Source: Ornithinimicrobium sufpigmenti (GTDB lineage Bacteria > Actinomycetota > Actinomycetes > Actinomycetales > Dermatophilaceae). From it: a stretch of DNA of 64,000 nt. The translations under genes and the position numbers were made by a program. Shown in pieces: positions 57,910 to 64,000 of the stretch; position 1 is the first letter of the stretch, and every line of letters begins with the position of its first letter. The stretch covers positions 1 to 64,000 of the forward strand of contig NZ_CP036403.1 in assembly GCF_004322775.1 (NCBI RefSeq), given 5' to 3'. The notes under the pieces were generated by a model that saw only the letters and a program-made list of their open reading frames with translations, was not told the DNA's origin and ran no database searches.

Positions 57910-60210
57910 TCAGGTGCTCCGACGCGCCAGCTCGTCGAAGCCGCGGGCGACGACCTCGGCGTAGACGTGCATGCCGGCGATGTCCGGGTGGACGCGGTCG
58001 GTCTGCAGGTCCTGCGGGCGCTCGCTGATGGTTTCCGACCAGCGGCCGACGACGGCGTTGGGGTAGTCCGCGACCACGTCCTCGATGATCTGGTTGGAGG
58101 GGTCGGTGAAGGAGGCCTGCACGAAGAGGTTCATCACCACGATGTTGCGCTCGGCGCCCAGGCTGTCCAGGGCCGCCCTCAGCCCGGCCTCGTCGACGCC
58201 GGCGTTGGTGCCCAGGTGGAGCACCACGTTGTCCCGGATCGCGCCCTGCGCGAGCCCGGTGGCCAGCACCTCCTCGGCCTGCCCCCACTGACGGTTCGAC
58301 TGGGCCAGGAAGTTGAGGCCGTCGAAGCGGTGGGCCAGACCGTCGGCGCTGGTCACGACCAGCGAGTCGCCGATCGCGGTGAGCTCCGAGCCGGCCGGGA
58401 CCAGCAGGCCGTCCTCGTCGGCGGTGAAGGTCGCGCCGTTGACTGAGGTCCCTTCCCCCGCCGGCTCACCCGCCGATGCGTCGTCCTGCCCGCCCTCGTC
58501 GTCGTTGGCGTCGTCGTGGGCGTCGGCGTCGGTGTCCTCGGTGGTGCTCCCGCCGGAGGCGTCCTCACCGGCCGCCTCGCCACCGTCCGCGTCACCACCG
58601 GTCGCACCCTCAGCCCCGGCGGCGTCGCCGGCCGGCGCCTCGCGGTCGGTCGCCGCGGCCTCCCCGGCGATCCCGAGCTCTGCGCCCAGACCGGCGGAGT
58701 CGGCGCTGCCCGCGACGGCCGGGCCGCCCAGCAGTCCGCCGTCGGTGAGGCGCGACTCCGTCTCCTCGATCTGCCGCTGGGTCGCCGACTTCTCCGGCGC
58801 GGTGGCGATGGCCACCGCGGTGCCGACGAGCAGAAGGGCCAGGCCGGCAGCCACCAGCCGGGGCAGCCGGCTGACCTGCCACGGGGTGGTCACCCAGGCG
58901 ACGAGCCTGCGGACGCTGGCCCGCATGCCGTGGCGGCGCACCGGCCGCTCGACCAGGCGCAGGGACAGCTCGGACAGGACGAGGGTGGCGAGCAGTGCGC
59001 CGAGCAGGACGGCATACCCGCGCGTGGTCCCGTCGGTGTAGGGCACCAGGGCCCCCGCGATGACGAGGACGGGCCAGTGCCAGAGGTAGATGCCGTAGGA
59101 GCGCTCGCCGATCCAGGTGAGCGGCGTCAGGGACATCACCCGGCGCCACGGGGAGGGCGCCTCCAGCAGGCCGGCGATGAGCACGAGCGTGGCCACCGTC
59201 GCCAGCGCGATGCCACCGCGGAAGGTGAACGCCGAGGTGAAGGTCGTCCACCGCATCAGCGCCACCAGGACGACGAGCGCGGCGAGGACCGCGAGGCCGC
59301 GCCAGCGGCGCCAGGCAGCGGTGCGCAGGCCTGCCCGCAGCTCGGGGTCGGCCCAGGCGAGGGCGAGGGCGGCCCCGGCCATGACGCCCATCAGGTGGGT
59401 GTCGGTGCCGTAGTAGACGCGGGTGGCGTCCTGGCCAGGGGTAGAGAGGACGGCCATCAGCACGGTCGAGGCCAGGGCCAGGCCGGCGGCCGTCCAGACC
59501 CGCTGGCGGGTGGTCCGGGTCAGCGCCAGCGCCACCACCAGGACCAGCGGCCAGAAGAGGTAGAACTGCTCCTCGACGGCCAGGCTCCAGAAGTTGACGA
59601 AGAGGATGGGGCTGGTGCTGTGGAAGTAGCTGGCCCCCGCCGCGATCTCCAGCCAGTTGCTGGTGAAGGTGAGTGCCCCGAGGGTCTGGCGGCCGATCCC
59701 GACGAGCAGGTCGCCACCGACCAGGCGGGCGACCGAGACGCTGGTGACGACGACCAGGACCAGGGCGGGGAGGAGCCGGCGGGCGCGTCGGCGCCAGAAG
59801 CTCAGCAGGGCGACGCGGCCCTGGGAGTCGATCTCGCGCAGCAGCAGGGTGGTGATGAGGAAGCCGCTGACGACGAAGAAGACGTCGACGCCGAGGAAGC
59901 CGCCCGGCAGGGTCGCCGGCAGGAAGTGGAAGAGGAGCACCGCGACGACGGCGATGGCGCGCAGGCCGTCGAGGCCGGGGATGTGGCCGGGGCGGGGGTT
60001 GACCCCGCGTGGGCCACGGCCACCCCTGCGGGGTCCGGTGCGGCGCGGCGTGGGCTCGAGCAGGGTGGCGCCGTGCGGGCCGCCCTGCACCCGTAGGTCG
60101 GGGCTGCGGTGCACGACGCGGCGCGGCTTCGGGTCGACGTAGGCGCGCGGGGCGTGGGGGGTCGACCGGGGGGTCGACGGATGCACAGGGTCACGTGCAG
60201 GCACGGACAT
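57910..60210 (-). CDS. OafA/YrhL-type acyltransferase with SGNH domain
   Basis: A 766-aa membrane protein. After an Arg/Pro-rich cytoplasmic N-terminus it has the acyltransferase-3 domain (IPGLDGLRAIAVVAVLLFHF, VDVFFVVSGFLITTLLLREI) with about ten membrane helices and a final one near residue 460. Next come an acidic Ala/Gly/Glu/Asp linker of about 120 residues and an extracytoplasmic SGNH hydrolase domain: AIGDSLVVTSADG (Ser), HLGTNAG (Asn) and TDRVHPDIAG (Asp-x-x-His). Such fusions O-acylate cell-wall polymers or glycans. AGGAGG precedes ATG 60210; GTG 60222 lies within that site and was rejected. Confidence 0.9.
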   Translation of the reverse strand: MSVPARDPVHPSTPRSTPHAPRAYVDPKPRRVVHRSPDLRVQGGPHGATLLEPTPRRTGPRRGGRGPRGVNPRPGHIPGLDGLRAIAVVAVLLFHFLPATLPGGFLGVDVFFVVSGFLITTLLLREIDSQGRVALLSFWRRRARRLLPALVLVVVTSVSVARLVGGDLLVGIGRQTLGALTFTSNWLEIAAGASYFHSTSPILFVNFWSLAVEEQFYLFWPLVLVVALALTRTTRQRVWTAAGLALASTVLMAVLSTPGQDATRVYYGTDTHLMGVMAGAALALAWADPELRAGLRTAAWRRWRGLAVLAALVVLVALMRWTTFTSAFTFRGGIALATVATLVLIAGLLEAPSPWRRVMSLTPLTWIGERSYGIYLWHWPVLVIAGALVPYTDGTTRGYAVLLGALLATLVLSELSLRLVERPVRRHGMRASVRRLVAWVTTPWQVSRLPRLVAAGLALLLVGTAVAIATAPEKSATQRQIEETESRLTDGGLLGGPAVAGSADSAGLGAELGIAGEAAATDREAPAGDAAGAEGATGGDADGGEAAGEDASGGSTTEDTDADAHDDANDDEGGQDDASAGEPAGEGTSVNGATFTADEDGLLVPAGSELTAIGDSLVVTSADGLAHRFDGLNFLAQSNRQWGQAEEVLATGLAQGAIRDNVVLHLGTNAGVDEAGLRAALDSLGAERNIVVMNLFVQASFTDPSNQIIEDVVADYPNAVVGRWSETISERPQDLQTDRVHPDIAGMHVYAEVVARGFDELARRST

Positions 60211-60409
60211 CCGCCGACCCACCTCCTTTGTTGCTGTCCACGGGAGGGTTCATCGGCAGCCTAGGACGGCGGTCCCGCCGCTCCGGGGACGCGCGCGGTG
60301 TGTCGCCCCTGAACCGTGGCGCACTCCTTCGTGCGGGCAACGCGGTGAGGGCAGTGTGAGGCCGGGTGCGGGCCGGGTGAGGGCTGTGGCGTGGTCGGAG
60401 CATGCGCAA

Positions 60410-60437
60410 GGCGCCGCTCCCCGGTGGGAGCGGCGCC
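60410..60437 (-). terminator. Strong hairpin after the 60461 gene
   Basis: GGCGCCGCTCCC (60410-60421), loop CGGT, GGGAGCGGCGCC (60426-60437): a perfect 12-bp stem just downstream of the minus-strand gene that ends at 60461. No T-run follows, as is frequent in actinobacterial terminators. Confidence 0.7.
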
Positions 60438-60460
60438 CTGTGCGAACGCGGGCCTGAGCC

Positions 60461-61819
60461 TCAGGCGCGGGGGGTGTCGGGCTCCTCGCCGTCCTTCGCC
60501 GTGTCCCGGGCCACGGGCTGGTCGGACTGGGCACGAGCCGCCTCGATCTCCTCGACCGGGGACTCACCCTCGCCCTGCTCCTCGACGGGCGCGCCCTCGT
60601 CGCGGGCCAGCTCGTCGATCTCGTCCGTCGCGAGCATCTCGACGTGGCCGTCGGTGCCGGCGCCGGAGGTGGTGCCTCCGCTGCTCGTGCCGCTGGTGCT
60701 GGCACCGGCCGCGATCTCGGAGTCGGTGAGGTGGGCGTCGGCGAGGGGCGCCGTGGCGGTGATGCCGGTGCCGGTCGCCGCGGCACCGGGGGCGCCGGGG
60801 ACCTCGCTCGTCGGCGCCGTGGAGGCCCACGGGTCGGTGCCCGGGTCGACCGTGGCGGGCTGGGCCCAGGGGTCGGTCGCCGGCGCCTTGCTCTGCTGGG
60901 CCATCCAGTAGGCGACGCCCGCACCTGCGGCGGCCAGCAGGCCGAGGGTGATCAGCAGCCCGCCCTTGCGCTTCTTCTTCTGCTTCTTGGGGGCAGCGAC
61001 GTCCTGCGTGGACATGGCCTTGGACATCGCCTTGTCCTTGCCCGCCTGCGCCTCACCGAGCATCGCCTGCAGCTTCGGCAGCAGCTCCTCGTTGATGACG
61101 TCGCGCAGCTGGTCCACACGCGGGCCCACGGCGGCCACGCTCTCCTGGGCGCGGGGGACGGCGGTCTCGAGCCCCTGGTCCAGGCCGAGCATCGCGCGGG
61201 CCCGGGTCTCGGCGGCCTTGTCCCTGGCGGCCGCCGCCAGTGCGGCGATCAGCGCGGCGCTCGCGCCAGCGGCCTGCCCCGCACCCTGAGCGGTGGAGTG
61301 GGCGGCCGTGCCGGCCCTGTCCGCGACGGCATGGGCGACACCACTGCCGCGTTCGCGGAGCACCTCGGCGGCGTGCCCGCCCTGCTCCCGGAGCAGCTCG
61401 GCGGCGTGCCCGCCCCGCTCCCGCACCGCGTCGGCGGCCTTCTGGCTCGCCCCGGTGGCCAGGGTCCCGGCGGTCCCGGCGTAGGTGGCCAACTTGCCGC
61501 CCGCCTCCTCGCTGCGCCGGTCGAGCTCCTTGCGGCCGTGCCCGGCGGCCTTGGCGCCACGGACGCGGGCCTTCTCCGCAGCCTTGGTCGCGGCCAGCTT
61601 GTTCTTCTCGGCCAGCTTCAGCGCCTTGGCCTTGGTCTTGCGCGCGTGCTTGCGACCCTTCTTGTCGTCCTGGGGCGCAGTGACCTCGGCCAGCGAGGCC
61701 AGGGCCGCGGCGCTGAGGTTGCGCGCGCCGGTGGCGACGCTGCTGCCTGCCTCCCCTGCGTCTTGTCTGGCCTTGGCGGCCTGTGTGGCTGCACGCTCGG
61801 CATCGGTCTTGAAGAACAC
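60461..61819 (-). CDS. Ala-rich single-pass membrane protein
   Basis: A 452-aa hypothetical protein from GTG 61819, with AGGAGG seven bases upstream. The N-terminal 270 residues are Ala/Arg/Glu/Lys-rich and likely helical, with short repeats such as RERGGHAAELLREQGGHAAE. A basic patch KKQKKKRKGG leads into one membrane helix (GLLITLGLLAAAGAGVAYWM). A Thr/Ser/Gly/Ala-rich, acidic tail of about 130 residues follows. Architecture suggests a membrane-tethered scaffold. I recognise no named family; antisense frames are shadows of its skewed composition. Confidence 0.75.
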   Translation of the reverse strand: MFFKTDAERAATQAAKARQDAGEAGSSVATGARNLSAAALASLAEVTAPQDDKKGRKHARKTKAKALKLAEKNKLAATKAAEKARVRGAKAAGHGRKELDRRSEEAGGKLATYAGTAGTLATGASQKAADAVRERGGHAAELLREQGGHAAEVLRERGSGVAHAVADRAGTAAHSTAQGAGQAAGASAALIAALAAAARDKAAETRARAMLGLDQGLETAVPRAQESVAAVGPRVDQLRDVINEELLPKLQAMLGEAQAGKDKAMSKAMSTQDVAAPKKQKKKRKGGLLITLGLLAAAGAGVAYWMAQQSKAPATDPWAQPATVDPGTDPWASTAPTSEVPGAPGAAATGTGITATAPLADAHLTDSEIAAGASTSGTSSGGTTSGAGTDGHVEMLATDEIDELARDEGAPVEEQGEGESPVEEIEAARAQSDQPVARDTAKDGEEPDTPRA

Positions 61820-62008
61820 GGGGAGCCTCCTGTCGTGGGTCTGCTGCCCATCCTGCCTTGTCACAGCCGTCAACTCCACCCGACCCCTGACCCCGTCCCG
61901 CACCTCCTACCCGTGGGTATGCCGTGCAAGGCCGCCCGGAGATGCCTGGGTATGCCCGCGCACCGGTCCCGACTGGACCGCCCGCCGACGCGTGCGAGAC
62001 TGGGGAGC

Positions 62009-62527
62009 ATGAACGTCACGTTGCACACCAACCACGGCGACATCAACCTGGTCCTCTTCCCCCACGCCGCACCCAAGACTGTCGAGAACTTCGTCGGTCT
62101 GGCCAAGGGCGAGAAGGAGTACCAGGACGAGGCGGGCCGGACCTCCCCGCAGCCGTTCTACGACGGGCTGACCTTCCACCGGATCATCCCGGGCTTCATG
62201 GTCCAGGGTGGCTGCCCCCTCGGCGAGGGCTTCGGCGGTCCCGGCTTCACCTTCGACGACGAGATCAGCCCCGACCACAACTTCAACCAGCCCTACATGC
62301 TCGCCATGGCCAACGCCGGCAAGCGTATGGGCAAGGGCACCAACGGCTCGCAGTTCTTCATCACCGTCGAGGCGACCACCTGGCTGCAGGGCAAGCACAC
62401 GATCTTCGGCGAGGTGGCCGACCAGGGCTCCCGTGACGTCGTCGACGCGATCGCCGCGGTGCCCACCGGCGCGAACGACAAGCCGGTCGAGCCGGTCGTC
62501 ATCGAGCGCGTCTCCCTCGGCGAGTGA
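62009..62527 (+). CDS. ppiA: Peptidyl-prolyl cis-trans isomerase (cyclophilin)
   Basis: A 172-aa cytoplasmic cyclophilin. Diagnostic segments: HTNHGDINLVLFPHAAPKTV, FYDGLTFHRIIPGFMVQGGC (catalytic Arg in FHRIIPGFMVQGG), NGSQFFITVEATTWLQGKHT and IFGEV. Catalyses proline isomerisation during folding. ATG 62009 gives the usual family N-terminus and no signal peptide. The location near crgA and the origin is usual in actinobacteria. Confidence 0.95.
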   Translation: MNVTLHTNHGDINLVLFPHAAPKTVENFVGLAKGEKEYQDEAGRTSPQPFYDGLTFHRIIPGFMVQGGCPLGEGFGGPGFTFDDEISPDHNFNQPYMLAMANAGKRMGKGTNGSQFFITVEATTWLQGKHTIFGEVADQGSRDVVDAIAAVPTGANDKPVEPVVIERVSLGE

Positions 62528-62546
62528 TCTCCTCGCCGAGCATGCG

Positions 62547-63467
62547 GTGACCAGCCCCACCCACGGGCCGCCCGGCGACCAGCCGGACGGCCCGTCCGCC
62601 GTCCCCGTCTGTCCCCGCCACCCCGGCGTCGTCAGCTACATCAGCTGTCAGCGCTGCGGCCGGCCGACCTGCCCGGACTGCCAGCGCCCCGCCGCGGTGG
62701 GCGTGCAGTGCGTGGACTGCGTCCGCGAGGGCGGTCGCACCGTCCCCACGCCGCAGACCCGGTTCGGGGCACCGGTGCGGGCCGACGACCGCCCGCTGGT
62801 CACCTGGACGCTGCTGGGCCTGTGCGTCGCCGTCTTCCTGGGCCAGCTGGCGAACCCGGCCTCCGTCACCGGCACCCTGGCCTTCCGCGGCGTCCTCGCC
62901 GGCAGCGAGCCCTGGCGCTTCGTGACCTCGGCGTTCGTGCACTCCCCGAGCAGCTTCCTGCACATCTTGTTCAACATGTACATCCTGTACGCCTTCGGTC
63001 CCATGCTCGAGCAGGTCATGGGGAGGGCGAAGTTCCTGGTCACCTACCTGCTCTGCGCCGTCGGCGGCTCGGTGGGCGTGCTGCTGCTGGCCGTCCCTAA
63101 CCCCGGCTGGTTCGTCTGGGTGGTGGGGGCGTCGGGCGCCATCTTCGGGCTGCTGTTCCTGTATGTGGTGCTGGCGCTGCGCACGGGGTCGGTGCCCGGC
63201 TCGCTGCTGCTGATGATCGGGATCAACCTGGCGCTGCCCTTCTTCGTGGACGGCATCGCCTGGCAGGCCCACGTCGGTGGTGCCGTCACCGGTGCCGCCA
63301 TCGGCGGGTTGCTGACCCTGACCTCCGCTCCGGGGCGTTCGGAGCAGGCCCAGCGCCGTCGGCGGCTGATCTGGCCCGCCCTGGCCGGCGTCGCCGTGCT
63401 GCTCGCGGCCCTGGCGGTGTGGCGCATCCTCGCCGTGATGGGCCCGGGCGCGTTCACCCTCGTCTGA
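62547..63467 (+). CDS. Rhomboid-family intramembrane serine protease
   Basis: A 306-aa protein. An N-terminal B-box-like zinc site (CPRHPGVVSYISCQRCGRPT, CPDCQRPAAVGVQCVDC) precedes a six-to-seven-helix rhomboid domain with SFLHILFNMYILYAFG, the catalytic Ser in VGASGAIFGLLF and the catalytic His in WQAHVGGAVTGA. The Cys-rich N-terminus is typical of actinobacterial members. GTG 62547 starts 20 bp after the ppiA stop, suggesting cotranscription. Confidence 0.93.
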   Translation: MTSPTHGPPGDQPDGPSAVPVCPRHPGVVSYISCQRCGRPTCPDCQRPAAVGVQCVDCVREGGRTVPTPQTRFGAPVRADDRPLVTWTLLGLCVAVFLGQLANPASVTGTLAFRGVLAGSEPWRFVTSAFVHSPSSFLHILFNMYILYAFGPMLEQVMGRAKFLVTYLLCAVGGSVGVLLLAVPNPGWFVWVVGASGAIFGLLFLYVVLALRTGSVPGSLLLMIGINLALPFFVDGIAWQAHVGGAVTGAAIGGLLTLTSAPGRSEQAQRRRRLIWPALAGVAVLLAALAVWRILAVMGPGAFTLV

Positions 63468-63500
63468 CGGGGCGCGTTCCGTCGAGTTACATCCGTGTAG

Positions 63501-63532
63501 TTATCCCCAGGTTGTGGATGACCTGGGGATAA
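63501..63532. terminator. Bidirectional terminator with DnaA-box-like loop
   Basis: Perfect 12-bp inverted repeat TTATCCCCAGGT / ACCTGGGGATAA around TGTGGATG, between the convergent rhomboid and crgA genes. The A/T ends of the stem give U-runs in both directions. Confidence 0.75.
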
Positions 63533-63554
63533 CCCGGTCGGCTGTGGACCAGCC

Positions 63555-63818
63555 CTAGCGCCAGCGGGTGGCCATCACGAAGCCGGCCATGATCAGACCC
63601 ATCCCGATGCCGAGGTTCCAGTAGCCCCAGGCGCCGACGGGCCAGTTGCCCGAGGTGATGTAGAAGGTCGCCACCCACAGCACGCCGAGGATCATCAGCC
63701 CGCACATGACGGGCACGAACCACGAGGGGTTGCTGGGCAGGGACTGCGTCTGGGGACCGGTCTCGGTGGCCGCCCGGGCGCGCTGCCGGGCTCCGTCTCG
63801 GCCGCGGGACTTGGGCAC
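63555..63818 (-). CDS. crgA: Cell division protein CrgA
   Basis: An 87-aa protein with the CrgA layout: a basic, hydrophilic N-terminus (MPKSRGRDGARQRARA), two membrane helices (WFVPVMCGLMILGVLWVATF and LGIGMGLIMAGFVMA) joined by an extracytoplasmic loop YITSGNWPVGAWGYWN, and the terminal TRWR. CrgA interacts with FtsZ and penicillin-binding proteins at the septum of actinobacteria. GTG 63818 follows GGAG. Confidence 0.93.
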   Translation of the reverse strand: MPKSRGRDGARQRARAATETGPQTQSLPSNPSWFVPVMCGLMILGVLWVATFYITSGNWPVGAWGYWNLGIGMGLIMAGFVMATRWR

Positions 63819-63896
63819 GGCGTTCTCCTTCGGCGGGGGTCGTCGGCACTTGAGCGTGCAAGCTTGCAGGCAGGATACGCGGCTAGGGTGGAGACG

Positions 63897-64000
63897 ATGG
63901 ACACCGACCAGCCGAGCGCCGGCCCGCAGCCCGGGCCCAGCAGCGCCACCCGCCGTGCGAGGAGCCGGGTCGGGGTCACGGTGATCTGCCTGCTGGCGGG
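63897..64000 (+). CDS. 5' end of a membrane protein, probably DUF881 family
   Basis: Divergent from crgA, ATG 63897 opens MDTDQPSAGPQPGPSSATRR, then a basic stretch and the start of a hydrophobic segment (VGVTVICLLAG) where the window ends. In related genomes a DUF881 protein lies beside crgA, which fits, but too little is present to be sure. Confidence 0.45.
   Translation, partial: MDTDQPSAGPQPGPSSATRRARSRVGVTVICLLA

Noticed and set aside
57910..60222. GTG 60222 as start of the acyltransferase
   Set aside because: It falls inside the AGGAGG ribosome binding site that serves ATG 60210.

Overview
The window is a high-G+C actinobacterial chromosome segment that begins at the replication origin. 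Gene order dnaA - oriC - dnaN - gnd - recF - DciA/DUF721 - gyrB - gyrA - DUF3566 - tRNA-Ile - DLW-39 - tRNA-Ala is typical of Micrococcales. Codon use and gene content fit an Intrasporangiaceae/Ornithinimicrobiaceae-like organism; that placement is inference. Core chromosome occupies about 1-15,100 and 48,240-64,000.

Between them lies a foreign island of about 33 kb. A perfect 67-bp direct repeat marks its ends: attL at 15057-15123, inside an intact tRNA-Ala(TGC) gene, and attR at 48171-48237, a 3' tRNA-Ala fragment. The island carries a tyrosine integrase with an excisionase-like gene, a MobF relaxase/helicase broken by a frameshift, a Phd/RelE toxin-antitoxin pair, and a second copy of the chromosomal SDR gene that lies just outside attR. 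It is littered with complete or decayed insertion sequences (IS3, IS1634, IS256, IS1182 and ISL3 types).

The island is mostly a defence island. From left to right it holds: a Fic protein with an altered autoinhibitory motif; a tightly coupled four-gene operon (Ser/Thr kinase fused to a SAMHD1-like HD domain, a small unknown protein, a HIT protein and a Fic-like protein); a coupled pair made of a TIR/deoxyribosyltransferase-like PD-(D/E)XK fusion and a second PD-(D/E)XK nuclease; an Mrr-type nuclease; a C5-cytosine methyltransferase with a NaeI-like endonuclease rearranged by an IS1634 insertion; a three-gene XRE-GHKL-ATPase cassette; and a Vsr endonuclease. Best candidates for undescribed systems are the kinase-HD/HIT/Fic-like operon (17097-21058), the TIR-like/nuclease pair (29771-31179) and the GHKL cassette (41457-45438).

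Right of attR the chromosome resumes with the SDR gene, a cobalt-type nitrile hydratase operon (alpha, beta, accessory), small conserved proteins, a frameshifted selO, a NYN-domain protein, an operon of ATP-grasp ligase + peptidase-S51-like protein + esterase, an OafA-type acyltransferase/SGNH protein, a membrane-anchored Ala-rich protein, a cyclophilin, a rhomboid protease and crgA. The start of the next gene runs off the window end.
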